The notes under the pieces are model-generated. The model saw nothing but the letters and a program-made list of their open reading frames with translations, was not told the DNA's origin and did no database searches. A stretch of 64,000 nt of DNA. Source: Branchipolynoe longqiensis. Taxonomy: Eukaryota > Annelida > Polychaeta > Phyllodocida > Polynoidae. How positions within the stretch are numbered: position 1 is the stretch's first letter; every line of letters starts with the position of its first letter. The stretch spans positions 45,774,849-45,838,848 of the forward strand of contig CM059202.1 in the NCBI GenBank assembly GCA_030323885.1. The letters run 5' to 3'. Position numbers and translations under genes: made by a program. Of the stretch, positions 19,487 to 29,454 are shown piece after piece.

Positions 19487-20200
19487 AGGGCCTGTCACAC
19501 TACGACGTATGGCCTTAGCGTATGCCGACATATGTGATTTTCGACCAACACGTCGGTGTATGGTGTCATACGTTACATATATGTTGGGCATACGTCGGGT
19601 ATGCTCGGGATACGGCGTCATAGGTTGTCATAGGTCGGCGTAGGTCGAGCCGCTAAAAAAATGTTGTGCATGTTCAAAATGTTCAATGTATGTCACCGTA
19701 TGGCTCATACATTTCTTATACGCTCGGTGTATGCTCAGCGTATGTCGGCGTATGCTAGACACACGTTAGGGGTAGGTCGGGATAGGTTGGAACACGTTAG
19801 CCGTACGTTCAGCCTGTTGGGAACGTGCAGTCCGTGTACAGCCAACCTATGCATAACGTACTCCAAACATACTTCGAACATATGCCTGCCGTATCTCCAG
19901 TGTACTTAACGTATGCGCCATACTTCTAGCGATGGAGTAACGTACGTAATGTTGGTCAGCATACCGTCAGCATATGCAAACTTTTTGCGAACGTTTTGTG
20001 AGGCACATGAACGCTCTCAATAGGTCAGAGATACATTCTGCATACGTACGTTGTGTGTATGTTGTGTGTACATTGTGTGTATGCCAATTTTATCCCTCAC
20101 AGCGCAAAATGTTTGGTGTATGCCGACCTATTTTGATTTTAAATTTATTTCAACACGTTACACACACGCCAGCGCAATACGTCATAGTGTGACAGGGCCT
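19487..20200. mobile_element. H1: PIF/Harbinger-like MITE with TTA duplication
   Basis: TSD TTA at 19484-19486 and 20201-20203. TIRs 'AGGGCCTGTCACACTACGAC' and 'CATAGTGTGACAGGGCCT'. 714 bp, non-coding, filled with short motifs such as 'GGCGTATG', 'TACGT' and 'CATACG' in both orientations. A 3-bp TWA duplication with G-rich ends fits PIF/Harbinger. Confidence 0.82.
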
Positions 20201-20228
20201 TTAGACTCTTGCTGGTCACCAAAAAGAC

Positions 20229-20293
20229 ACACCAGACGGGATGGCCGAATGAGTTGAGCGTGGGATTCGAACCCACGGGTTCAAACCCTGGTC
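20229..20293 (+). mobile_element. SINE-A head fragment cut by the LTR element
   Basis: 'CAGACGGGATGGCCGAATGA' followed by a doubled B-box-like 'ATTCGAACCC'/'GTTCAAACCC'. It ends exactly where the 5' LTR starts. The SINE body does not resume after the 3' LTR. Confidence 0.7.
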
Positions 20294-20411
20294 TGTAATG
20301 TATTGTGGTTATACGAACGCCCCACCTGTAAGACTGTATGACGTCATGATTAGAGGTTCCTAATAAACTCAGTTACCAACAAGAACTCACGGTGTCCATA
20401 CATACATTACA
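20294..20411 (+). repeat. 5' LTR (118 bp)
   Basis: Begins TGTAATG and ends CATTACA. Contains 'CTAATAAACTC', an AATAAA-like poly(A) signal, and 'ATGACGTCAT', a perfect CRE palindrome that could serve the promoter. Unusually short for an LTR. Confidence 0.92.
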
Positions 20412-20429
20412 TGGTGTCAGATGTGGTGC
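20412..20429 (+). other. Primer-binding site
   Basis: 'TGGTGTCAGATGTGGTGC' directly follows the LTR. TGGTGTCA is complementary to the 3' end TGACACCA expected of a Leu-type tRNA with CCA added; later positions match less well. Confidence 0.6.
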
Positions 20430-20445
20430 ACAAAGAAGTTATAAA

Positions 20446-21750
20446 ATGGCGCTTCATGGATTAAAACCCCCTGGACCATTGATTTTGGACGAACGAATGG
20501 CCATAAATTGGAGATCTTGGTTGCATTCGTACGAGATTTATTCAACAGCAGCGGGGGTAGGATCAAAAACAGAAAAGGTACAGTGCTGTGTGATGCTGCA
20601 TGTTGCAGGGAGTGAAGCCCAGAAAGTGCACCGTACGTTCGAATTCGACACAGCCGACAAAGACAAGATTGGACCGTTAGTCGCAGCTTTCGCAAAGTAT
20701 TGCGAGGGAAAGACTAATATCACGGTAATCAGGTATGAGTTCAACTCGTTCAACCAAACAACTGAAAATATGGACACATATATTCGCGAATTACGGCATC
20801 GCGTACAATTTTGTTGCTATGAACAGTTAGAAGCGTCCCTGTTATGTGATCGGATCGTATGTGGAGTAAAAGATAACGAACTCAGAAATAAGCTGCTGCA
20901 AGCTCCTAAATTGTCATTAGAAGCATGTGTACAATTATGTCGGTTAAGTGAGAATAAATCGGCACAAGTACAGTCGTCTTCACAAAGTCAAGTAGATGCA
21001 GTATCCAGGGGTTACGGACGGAGTGCTGAACTGGGACCCAGGTTATCTCCATGGAAACAAGCATCAACAAACCAATATCAACAAACCCGTAGGATGGCAG
21101 CTTCAAAATGTGGACGATGTGGGTATAATCACCGAGATGGTAACTGTCCAGCACGAGGGAAAGAATGCATAGGATGTCGAAGAATTGGTCATTTTGTAAA
21201 AATGTGCCATATGCAGAAGATACAGCCAAGAGAAGCGCCGTTATATGAAATTAATGTTGATGGGGAAACCGAGGATGACCAAGTCGAGAAGGGTGCGTTC
21301 GGAAGCCAGAGTCAAGAACAACAACAGAACAGCATGGACTGTGATCTCTTTGTCGGTTCAATCTACAATGCTGGTGAACATGACAGAGATTTGTGGTATG
21401 AAATGTTCCTTATCGGTGACCTGGAGGTATCATTTAAATTAGATACCGGGTCCGAAGCCAATATTTTACCATTGGAAATATACAAGCAAATGCCCGATGC
21501 GCCATTACAACCATCTAAATGTCAGTTGATTACGTACAGTGGACATAAAATCAAGCCGACAGGAGAAACAACAATAAGGATCAACGGACAGAACTTACGA
21601 TTTCAAATTACAGATGCGGGCAGTGCTATAATGGGCAAACAAGCCTGTGTTCAACTAGGTTTATTAGCACGACTGGACACTTTGAGTACAACACCTTCAC
21701 ATGCTGCAGACAAATTGATACTTTATCACGAGCGCATACCTCCAGTATAG
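20446..21750 (+). CDS. Gag-protease polyprotein of the LTR element
   Basis: ATG at 20446 ('MALHGLKPPG'), 434 codons, stop TAG 21748-21750. Residues ~1-180 form a Ty3/gypsy-type capsid region ('NWRSWLHSYEIYSTA', 'LCDRIVCGVKDNELRNKLL'). Two CCHC zinc knuckles follow: 'CGRCGYNHRDGNC' and 'CIGCRRIGHFVKMC'. The aspartic protease has active site 'FKLDTGSEANILP' and the later Ile-x-Gly-like 'SAIMGKQACVQLG'. The frame ends where the RT linker should begin ('ILYHERIPPV'). It is intact and could still make capsid and protease. Confidence 0.9.
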   Translation: MALHGLKPPGPLILDERMAINWRSWLHSYEIYSTAAGVGSKTEKVQCCVMLHVAGSEAQKVHRTFEFDTADKDKIGPLVAAFAKYCEGKTNITVIRYEFNSFNQTTENMDTYIRELRHRVQFCCYEQLEASLLCDRIVCGVKDNELRNKLLQAPKLSLEACVQLCRLSENKSAQVQSSSQSQVDAVSRGYGRSAELGPRLSPWKQASTNQYQQTRRMAASKCGRCGYNHRDGNCPARGKECIGCRRIGHFVKMCHMQKIQPREAPLYEINVDGETEDDQVEKGAFGSQSQEQQQNSMDCDLFVGSIYNAGEHDRDLWYEMFLIGDLEVSFKLDTGSEANILPLEIYKQMPDAPLQPSKCQLITYSGHKIKPTGETTIRINGQNLRFQITDAGSAIMGKQACVQLGLLARLDTLSTTPSHAADKLILYHERIPPV

Positions 21751-21797
21751 CCCCTACAGATTTATACGACCATGATATTTCGGTTGGGGCTATAGAT

Positions 21798-23072
21798 TTG
21801 GATATGGATGTTATCCATCGTATCAAAGAGGCCACCAAGGTGGATGAAACGCTCAACACGATAAAGAATCTAACGTTGGAAGGATGGCCACCTAGTAACA
21901 AACATATTCCTAATAGTGTGCGACCATATTATACATTCAGACATGAGATAACATGGGTAGAAGGAATATTGTTGAAAGGTACCCAAATCATAGTACCTAA
22001 AATTCTACAAACCGATATGCTGAACAAGGTACACGAATCCCACTTAGGGATAGTAAAATGTAAGCAATTAGCCAGGGATAACATATTTTGGCCAGGAATG
22101 GGTATGCAATTAGAAGACAAAATATCCAGATGTAATACATGTCAAGAATTTAAAAATATGCCACCCAAAGAACCTTTGATAAATCACCCAGTAATAGATA
22201 TACCTTTTAATAAAATAGGAATTGACTTGTTTCATGTAAACGGTAAAAATTACATCTTAATTATTGACTATTATTCCAAATATCCAGATTTCATAGAACT
22301 GAACAACTTATCTACTACAGAAGTTATTGAAGCATTAAAACAAACATTTGCAAGGTTTGGTATTCCCAAGTATATAGTATCTGATAATGGTCCACAGTTC
22401 ACGAGTCTAGAGTTTCAAAAATTTGCTTCGTTCTATGGATTCATATCGCTCTACTCTAGTCCAATGCATGCTCAGAGTAACGGACAAGTTGAGCGATATG
22501 TTCAAACAATTAAGCGTATAATAAAAAAATGCATAAGGAATGGTGATGATGTACAAATAGCCATGCTCAATTACAGAAATACAACATTAAATGGAATTGG
22601 AGCATCACCAGCGCAATTATTAATGTCACGAAAACTAAGAAGCAGAATCCCGGTACTAGATCGGGACTTGAGAGCAACAGTACATACATCAAAACTTCAG
22701 CAAATACACCATAGTCAGCGAGTACAAAAACATTACTTTGACAAACATGCAAGTAATGTTCAACAACCTTTAAATACGGGTGATAACATTCGTTATAAAG
22801 ACCACAATGATAACTGGAAAAAAGGAAGTATTATACACACAAATGTTGACACTCAAAGAAGTTATGAGATAATAAATGAACATGACAATATCATAAGGCG
22901 GAACAGGAGATTTATTCAAAAATGTCCTAATAACCGCTCAAATAAAACTATAGGAAATGCAACGTTTTTTAACGGTAATAAATTGCAGAAAATAAAGGTA
23001 CCAGTCACATATACAACACGTTATGGCCGATTAAGTAGGCCACCAGTTCGTTACGGTTTCACTGCACGTTAA
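21798..23072 (+). CDS. Integrase of the LTR element
   Basis: ATG at 21798 is the first Met of an open frame that extends upstream without Met, as expected of a deleted polyprotein. Zinc-binding HHCC domain: 'HESHLGIVKCKQLA' to 'CNTC'. Catalytic core: Asp in 'GIDLFHVNGK', Asp in 'IVSDNGPQFTS', Glu in 'SNGQVERYVQ', giving a D,D-35-E arrangement. The C-terminal part ends 'YGRLSRPPVRYGF', common in Mag/CsRn1-like gypsy integrases. The frame is intact, with no stop. Whether it is translated at all is unclear, because the protease frame stops just upstream. Confidence 0.9.
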   Translation: MDMDVIHRIKEATKVDETLNTIKNLTLEGWPPSNKHIPNSVRPYYTFRHEITWVEGILLKGTQIIVPKILQTDMLNKVHESHLGIVKCKQLARDNIFWPGMGMQLEDKISRCNTCQEFKNMPPKEPLINHPVIDIPFNKIGIDLFHVNGKNYILIIDYYSKYPDFIELNNLSTTEVIEALKQTFARFGIPKYIVSDNGPQFTSLEFQKFASFYGFISLYSSPMHAQSNGQVERYVQTIKRIIKKCIRNGDDVQIAMLNYRNTTLNGIGASPAQLLMSRKLRSRIPVLDRDLRATVHTSKLQQIHHSQRVQKHYFDKHASNVQQPLNTGDNIRYKDHNDNWKKGSIIHTNVDTQRSYEIINEHDNIIRRNRRFIQKCPNNRSNKTIGNATFFNGNKLQKIKVPVTYTTRYGRLSRPPVRYGFTAR

Positions 23073-23529
23073 TTAAGAAAACTTAAGCTCTAGTTATATA
23101 ATAATACGTAAGGTTACATACACAAAGTAGTCTTCGTTCTTAGTATGTCAAGTCATGTGTATACATTACCAAGTATACATTGTTAGATGCAATAACATAA
23201 ATTAACGTTCCGGGGACCGTAATCACCCCACATTGAGAAGACGACAACATCGACCGTATATGTGTCAAACCAAGAAGGTACACAAAGACCACAAAACAAG
23301 AAGAAACATACCAACTCAAATATACGTGTATACAATTAAGTATTTGTAATCAATTGATATGTACACAATTAAATACTAGTTTTCTGTAAGGAAGGACATG
23401 ATGTATATATATATATATATATAAGGAATTTTGTAGCTGTAAGTTGTTTAGCGATAAGTAAATGAAGATATCAATTCAAAAAGTATGAAATGTTAATATA
23501 TATAAAACGGTCATTAGGTTGCTTAAGTG

Positions 23530-23540
23530 AAAGGGGAAGA
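23530..23540 (+). other. Polypurine tract
   Basis: 'AAAGGGGAAGA' lies immediately before the 3' LTR, the normal plus-strand primer site. Confidence 0.8.
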
Positions 23541-23657
23541 TGTAATGTATTGTGGTTATACGAACGCCCCACCTGTAAGACTGTATGACGTCATGATTAG
23601 AGGTTCCTAATAAACTCAGTTACCAACAAGAACTCACGGTGTCCATACGTCATTACA
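23541..23657 (+). repeat. 3' LTR (117 bp)
   Basis: Same sequence as the 5' LTR except for the 'CATACGTCATTACA' versus 'CATACATACATTACA' difference near the end. Confidence 0.92.
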
Positions 23658-23676
23658 ATCAGTCGCACTGGGAGGA

Positions 23677-23779
23677 TATATTATATATATAATATTTTTA
23701 TATATAGTATATTACATATATATATATAATCATATATATATTATATATATATATATTTTTTTTTTTATATATTATGGTA
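23677..23779. repeat. (TA)n tract at the gap edge
   Basis: Almost pure TA/AT dinucleotides and a T-run, stopping at the N gap; a likely cause of the assembly break. Confidence 0.9.
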
Positions 23780-24279
23780 NNNNNNNNNNNNNNNNNNNNN
23801 NNNNNNNNNNNNNNNNNNNNNNNNNNNNNNNNNNNNNNNNNNNNNNNNNNNNNNNNNNNNNNNNNNNNNNNNNNNNNNNNNNNNNNNNNNNNNNNNNNNN
23901 NNNNNNNNNNNNNNNNNNNNNNNNNNNNNNNNNNNNNNNNNNNNNNNNNNNNNNNNNNNNNNNNNNNNNNNNNNNNNNNNNNNNNNNNNNNNNNNNNNNN
24001 NNNNNNNNNNNNNNNNNNNNNNNNNNNNNNNNNNNNNNNNNNNNNNNNNNNNNNNNNNNNNNNNNNNNNNNNNNNNNNNNNNNNNNNNNNNNNNNNNNNN
24101 NNNNNNNNNNNNNNNNNNNNNNNNNNNNNNNNNNNNNNNNNNNNNNNNNNNNNNNNNNNNNNNNNNNNNNNNNNNNNNNNNNNNNNNNNNNNNNNNNNNN
24201 NNNNNNNNNNNNNNNNNNNNNNNNNNNNNNNNNNNNNNNNNNNNNNNNNNNNNNNNNNNNNNNNNNNNNNNNNNNNNNN
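23780..24279. other. Assembly gap (500 N)
   Basis: Exactly 500 undetermined bases, a conventional placeholder, so the true distance is unknown. Confidence 0.98.
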
Positions 24280-24970
24280 GTGTGGTGGGGTGTGTGGTGT
24301 GGATTTAGGGGTGTGTGGTGGGGGTGTAAGGGTGTGGTGAGTGGGTATGGTGTGTTTGTGGTGTAGGTGTTCATGGTGGGTGTGTGTGTGGGGTGGGTGT
24401 GTGGTGGGGGGCGTATGTTTGTGTGGTGGAGGTATAGGGATGTGGTGAGGATTTTGGTGTGTGTGGTGGGGTGTGTAGGGTGTCGTGTGTGGTGGGTGTC
24501 ATGGGATTTAGGGGGGGTGTGTGGGGGTGTAGGGGTGTGGTAGGGGTTTATGACTGTGGTGGGTGTGTAGGTGTGTGTGGTGGAGTGTGTGGGTTTAGTG
24601 GTTGTGTGGTGGGGTGTATGTGTGTGGTGGGGGCTTAGGATGTTGGTGGGTGTGTGTAGGTGTTTGTGGTGGAGGTTGTATGGGGATGTAGGGGTGTGTG
24701 GGTGGGGGTGAGGGGTGTGGTGGGGGCTTAGGGTGTGGTGGGTGTGTTGTAGGTGTGTGGTGGTGGAGGGTGTTATTTTGGGATTTAGGGGGGTGTGTGT
24801 GGTGGGGTGTATGGGTGTGGTAGGGGTTAGGGGTTGTGGTGGGTGTGTAGGGGTGTGTGGTGGAGGTGTATATTTGTGTGGTGGTTGTGGTGGGTGTGTG
24901 GTGGGGTTTGGGGGTGTGGTGTGTTTTGGTGTGTGTGGTGGGGGGATTTAGGTGGTTTGTGTTGGAGGGT
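24280..24970 (+). repeat. GT-rich minisatellite (GTGTGGTGGG-type)
   Basis: Irregular 20-45-bp units of 'GTGTGGTGGGTGTGTAGG' type with many G2-G4 runs (G-quadruplex potential). The complementary CA-rich block follows after a ~45-bp non-repetitive centre. Confidence 0.85.
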
Positions 24971-25009
24971 GTAGGGTGTCTTGCAGAGCGGCACCTCAAA
25001 TCTTTAGCA

Positions 25010-25315
25010 TCCCTACACCCCACCACACACTAACCCCAACCCCAGTCTCCCCTACACCCCCCACCACACACCTAAACCCCCCAATACACACCTACATCCC
25101 CAGCACAACACCACACCTACACCCACCACACACCTACACCGACCAAACACCTACACCAACACATACACCCACCACACACATACACCACCAACACCCCCAC
25201 CCACCACACATATACACCACCAACACACATACCCCCCCATACACCCTCAACACACCTCTAAATCTTCACCACACCCCTACACCCCCACCACACACCTACA
25301 CCACCACCACCACCA
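25010..25315 (-). repeat. CA-rich arm, complement of the GT-rich block
   Basis: 'CCACCACACACCTACACCCC'-type units, i.e. the same minisatellite in the opposite orientation. The centre is 24971-25009 ('CTTGCAGAGCGGCACCTC'). Confidence 0.85.
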
Positions 25316-25399
25316 GGGATGATAGTGGTATGGGAGGAAAAAATCGGAAATTGACGGTGACGTGGGCTCATCACCTTTTGAGACAGGCTCATTATATAT

Positions 25400-25508
25400 A
25401 ATTTGTAAGGCATTGGCTTAACTCGACCAGGTTTCGAGCCCATGGGTTCGAATCCCATGATCTACCAAACGGGAGACGGATGCTCAGCTCATTCGGCCAT
25501 CCTGTGTG
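25400..25508 (-). mobile_element. SINE-A head, 3'-truncated
   Basis: Minus strand: 'GGATGGCCGAATGAGCTGAG', 'GTAGATCATGGGATTCGAAC', then ~40 bp of body. The conserved middle and tail are missing. Confidence 0.75.
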
Positions 25509-26033
25509 GTGCCTTGTGGGTTTTGTGTGGAATGGTTAGTTAGTGGTTCATTGTCTGGCATGGTTTGTTAGTGGTTCATTGTCTGGCATGGTTTGTTAGT
25601 AATTTTCAAGCGTATTTAATGCTACGTAGCAGCTTCCTACTTCAAAATTACCATTCTTGATGGGTAATACGAATATTATGTCGACACACACCAAAACCCT
25701 CTAATGGCTACGTTCTCAATTGGTTCCTGCGGTGGGTCATTTTGTTTTATGTACATGTTTTTTGTATGGTTCAATGGATTTGATGTTTCTGGTTGTGCTT
25801 GGTTGTTCAGTCCAGATGTGTGCTTCGATAGATATGATGCTTCAGTCATCGCTAGCCACAGTAGGTCTGTTACGGGCTATAATAGGTGTATCATTTCATT
25901 GGGTGCTTCTTGCTGCTTTATGAATATGCTTTGTCTTTGCTGCATTTTGTGCTACAAGCCGAAAGCCTTGTGCGCCTTAATGGTGTGGTTAGCAAACATT
26001 TGTTGTTGTTGTTGTGATGGGTGTATTTATGCT
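25509..26033. other. No gene recognised
   Basis: Contains a short direct repeat 'TTAGTGGTTCATTGTCTGGC' (25542, 25570). A 114-codon plus-strand frame (25704-26048) is Cys/Phe-rich with no recognisable domain, so I do not call a gene. Confidence 0.4.
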
Positions 26034-26310
26034 GCCCATAACGGTTAAATCTAATGACTTGTTTTAGCCGCTAGACAGTAATAGTCTTGTGACTCACATT
26101 CTTTTTATCACGTTCAGTTGTTGTGTAGCTAACTACTGCATGCATTCTTTCTCTGTTTGTAAGCATTCTCCCACATCCCCCAAACCTCTGTGAGTTTGTT
26201 TGTTCTACAATCGGACAATTGTTTGGTTACCAATAGTTAATTTCTCTGAATGTCTTCACCTTGCTGTGTTAGTGGTCATTAGGTTTTGATTTTAAGTTTA
26301 AAGTTGACCT
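26034..26310 (+). repeat. Dispersed repeat R, copy 1
   Basis: Shares with 37288-37560: 'GCATTCTTTCTCTGTTTGTA', 'AGCATTCTCCCACATCCCCC', 'CTTCACCTTGCTGTGTTA' and 'GTGGTCATTAG'. About 270 bp of unknown class. Both copies begin near 'CCATAACGGTTAA'. Confidence 0.7.
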
Positions 26311-26762
26311 TTTGTATGTATCATACCTAGCATCTATACCCTCTAAAACTTTGCTTGAATTATCAGTGTATTTTCTATTTATTCATTTATCTATCTATCT
26401 TTTTTAATTCATTTTATTTGTTGTCGTCATTAGTCTATCAGTGCATTTAGCTCTCTTTTGATTAATGTTGTATATGTTTCTATTGTTGCATGTTGGTGTG
26501 TGTTAGTATATATATACATATACCGCAGCCAAAGTTGATTTTTTTCTTCATTAGTAATGAAGACGAATCACATTCTCTGGGAGTATATCAGGTGGGGGGG
26601 GCCAGCTTTGCCTTGGTTGCCTTGGTTACCTTGTTCCTGGCAAGGCTGCTTCATTTAGCCTGTGTCTCCGAAGATAGCCACTTCAGACATATTTGGAGCC
26701 AGTGGTACAGGTATGAGGCAGAACCAAGTGGCGCCACTAGGCGAGGCAGAAGGCATGACCAG
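26311..26762. other. No gene seen
   Basis: AT-rich DNA, then a mixed stretch with 'AAGTGGCGCCACTAGG'. No supported ORF. Confidence 0.4.
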
Positions 26763-27220
26763 TAGGGCTGTAATCGATTCACACGACCCAAGCGACTCGG
26801 GTCACCCGAGTCGTCAGAATTTCAAATCGAACACTGCGAGTAGAGTCGACAAATACACATGCCGTGTGCAAAATGATCCGACCCAAGTAACCCACCTCCT
26901 AGCTGGGGTTGGCTGCGAGTGATGACTTCACATTTGCGCTGGTACCATCCTGCAGGATAACAGCTACCAGTACCAGTCATACATGGTTTTTTTAAAAGAA
27001 TAACTTAGATTAATGAAATGGAAATATAGCTAAACAAGGCCATCATAAAATACTTTAAATCCTATTTTGCTGTAGTTTTATCAGTTATTAAAAAAGAAAA
27101 AAAAATTGTCCACCCGAGCGCGGAGAAGCGTATTCGATTATTCATACCCAGTCTGTAGGATGTGCGCATGCTCCAAAAAGTGGCTCGGTGACCGGAGTTG
27201 ATTAATCGATTACGCCCCAT
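26763..27220. mobile_element. hAT-like MITE with 8-bp duplication
   Basis: Left end 'TAGGGCTGTAATCGATTCAC', right end 'GATTAATCGATTACGCCCC', flanked by ATGACCAG (26755-26762) and ATGACTGG (27221-27228). The AATCGATT-type hAT ends, 8-bp duplication and 458-bp non-coding interior fit a hAT MITE. Confidence 0.75.
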
Positions 27221-27387
27221 ATGACTGGAGGAGTGTCAGTAGGTGTAGTGTCACCTTCGTATGAACTGAGGACACAGTTCATAGATAATCCGGTTTCGGA
27301 TAATTATACTCATATAATTGCTTACACAGCACATATATCTCATATACCATACACATATCAGCCACACGCGGTGGCCAGATCAGTAGT

Positions 27388-27450
27388 GCGCAGGCTTCCT
27401 GTGTGGAAGGTCGGGAGTTCGAATCCAAGCCCATTGACAATAGAATACAT
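27388..27450 (+). mobile_element. SINE-A head fragment
   Basis: 'GCGCAGGCTTCCTGTGTGGA' and 'GGTCGGGAGTTCGAATCC' match the A-to-B-box interval of SINE-A; the body is absent. Confidence 0.65.
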
Positions 27451-27540
27451 GTGATACGAACATATCATGTGATCCTGAAGGGGTCTTTTATTATGTGTTG
27501 TTCCGATGGAATGTTAGCCTCAGTTAGTTATTTACATGAT

Positions 27541-27870
27541 CGGATGCGGTGGCCGAATCGTTAAGAGCACTCGCTTTCCATGCAGAAGGTCGGGGATTTG
27601 AGTCACAGACGAGTCAAAATGATGACTTACCAAATTGATTCTTGTCGCTAGCAGTAGACTGCTACCTAGCCAGGCACTCAGCATTAATAGGATAGGGCAA
27701 CGACTGCTTAGCTCAGTGTCAGGATAATGTGATTGAGTGGGATATTGGGTCACAGTGCCGGTGGCCTGGTCTCTCAGTGGGGCAACACTATAAAGTCACC
27801 ATGAGTGTGCACTGTCACAAGTCGGTACCCATACTGGTATGACCTTAGATGTTGCCAGGAGCAACAAACA
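27541..27870 (+). mobile_element. SINE-A, near full length
   Basis: 'CGGATGCGGTGGCCGAATCG' head, body 'GATGACTTACCAAATTGATT', 'GTGTCAGGATAATGTGATTG', tail 'GACCTTAGATGTTGCCAGGA', ending in AAC-rich sequence. A 15-bp insertion near 27650 distinguishes it. Confidence 0.85.
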
Positions 27871-28179
27871 AATCTAATAAGTAATATACTACTTATATGT
27901 TTATCTACATTCTTTCTAAACCTACAAAAAATATGGCATAACTGTCAGCTATGCCCCTTTAAATAAGAATAGAATAAAAGGGCGCACACAACATGCAGAG
28001 TTATGCATTCCACTTCTAGATACGATTTAGAGCGCCTTTACTGTGGTGAGAAGAGGGCGATGCAGTGTGGGACACTCCCATGATGCACCACACCCTACTA
28101 CATCCCGGGCCCCTCCCAGGTATTCTGTCCGACATGAAGGACCACGTGACTGCACACGTGACCCCGACCACCTGGTGGT
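27871..28179. other. No gene seen
   Basis: Unassigned sequence between a SINE and the purine tract. Confidence 0.4.
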
Positions 28180-29330
28180 GGTGAGGGGGTGTGGGGGTGG
28201 GAGGGGTGAGGCGATGGGAGAGTGAGAAGGGGAGGGGAGGGAGTGGGTGGGGGATTGGGAGGGGTGAGGCATGGGGGCGTGGAGGGAGAGAGGGGAGGGG
28301 GAGAGGAGGTGGGAGGGCAAGGCAGAGGGATAGTGGAAGGGTAGATGGGGGGGGGAGAAGGGGAGTAGGGGGGGGGGGAGAAGGGGAGTAGGTGAGAGGG
28401 AGAGAGGGGAGGGGAGAGAGGAGGAGGCAGAGCAGAGGGAGAGTGGAAGGGGGAGATGGGGGGGGTGAGAAGGGAGTGGGAGAGGAGAGAGGGGAGGGGA
28501 TGAGAGGGAGGAGGGCAGAGGCAGAGTGGAAGGTGAATGGGTGGGGGGGAGAAGGGGATTGGGGAGGAGGGAGAGAGGGGAGGGGAGAGGAGGGGGAGGG
28601 GGAGAGGGCAGAGGCATAAGGAGAGTGAAGGGTGAGATGGGGGGGGGGGAGAAAGGGAGTGGGGGAGGAGGGAGACAGAACGGGGATGGGGGGGGAGAGA
28701 TTGATTATATTGATTGGGTGGTTGCTTTACGTCCGTGTCGGCAGCATAGGCCATGTTCACGGCGAGGAGGGAGAGAGGGAGGAGCGAGGGGAAGAGGGAG
28801 AGAGGGAGAGGGGAAGAGGGGAGTGTGGGGACGGGGGAGGTCGGGGGAGAGGCAGAGGGAAAGTGGAAGTGGTGAGTGGGGGGGGGGGGAGAAGGGGAAT
28901 GGAGAGGGGAGAGGAGGAGGGGCGCGGAGAAGAGAGGGGAGGAGGAGAGAGGGGACGGGAGGGGGGACAGGGAGTGTGAGAGGGAGAGGAGGGAGGGTGC
29001 GGGGAAGAAGGGCGGGGGGGAGAGGGAGAGGGATAGAGGGAGGTGGGAGAGGGAGAGGAGAGAGGGGAGCGGGTCGGGGGAAGAGGGAGGTAGGAACTGG
29101 AAGAGGGACGGAGGATGGAAGTGGAGGAGAAGAGGGACAGGGGAGAGGGGGGAGGGGGCGAGAGGACGGGAGGGAAGGAGAGAGGGGAGGGGAGGGAAGC
29201 GGAGAGGGGACGGGAGGGAAGGGGAGAGGGGAGAGGGGGAGAGGAGGGAGGCGGAGAGGGGAGAGGAGGGAGGCGAGACGAAGGGAAGAAGGAGAGGGAG
29301 GAGTGGCGGGGATGGTTATGTGAGAGATGG
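28180..29330 (+). repeat. 1.1-kb polypurine (G/A) tract
   Basis: Plus strand is almost entirely G and A ('GGGAGAGGGGAGGGG' types), a candidate for triplex (H-DNA) and G-quadruplex structure. Interrupted by a LINE 3' tail at 28697-28770. The long frames on both strands are compositional. Confidence 0.92.
28697..28770 (-). mobile_element. LINE 3' tail fragment in the purine tract
   Basis: 'ATTGATTGGGTGGTTGCTTT' and 'GTGTCGGCAGCATAGGCCAT' match the complement of the LINE 3' end at 480-545. Confidence 0.7.
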
Positions 29331-29454
29331 CAGGTGAGAATGATGGTAATGAGAGGCTCTAACCAGGTCGACGTGCCGATAGAACAGTGTGCGCGAGTCG
29401 AGGTCACGTGAGATTCACTTGAAGCGGCAACAGTCATTGGGCACTGCTGAGCAG

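Larger units (their letters stand above)
20294..23657 (+). mobile_element. Ty3/gypsy-like LTR retrotransposon lacking RT and RNase H
   Basis: 118- and 117-bp LTRs (TGTAATG...CATTACA) that differ only near 20401/23648, a primer-binding site, gag-protease, integrase and a polypurine tract. The order protease...integrase with integrase last fits Ty3/gypsy. The whole RT-RNase H block expected between them is missing: only 47 bp separate the protease stop (21750) from the integrase start (21798). Near-identical LTRs imply recent movement, which would need RT in trans. The flanks ('CTGGTC' and 'ATCAGT') do not match, so no TSD is visible. Confidence 0.9.

Noticed and set aside
21748..21800. Stop-codon readthrough or frameshift joining protease to integrase
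   Set aside because: The RT and RNase H domains expected between them are absent, so the gap is a deletion and not a recoding site.
24280..24970. Telomere-like repeats in the GT-rich block
   Set aside because: Units are irregular GTGTGGTGGG types, not TTAGGG, and a complementary arm follows.
25704..26048. A 114-codon Cys-rich frame as a small secreted protein
   Set aside because: No signal-peptide-like start, Cys spacing is irregular, and its end overlaps dispersed repeat R.
28526..29437. Long Gly/Arg/Glu-rich and Ser/Pro-rich frames
   Set aside because: Low-complexity translation of the purine tract and its complement.
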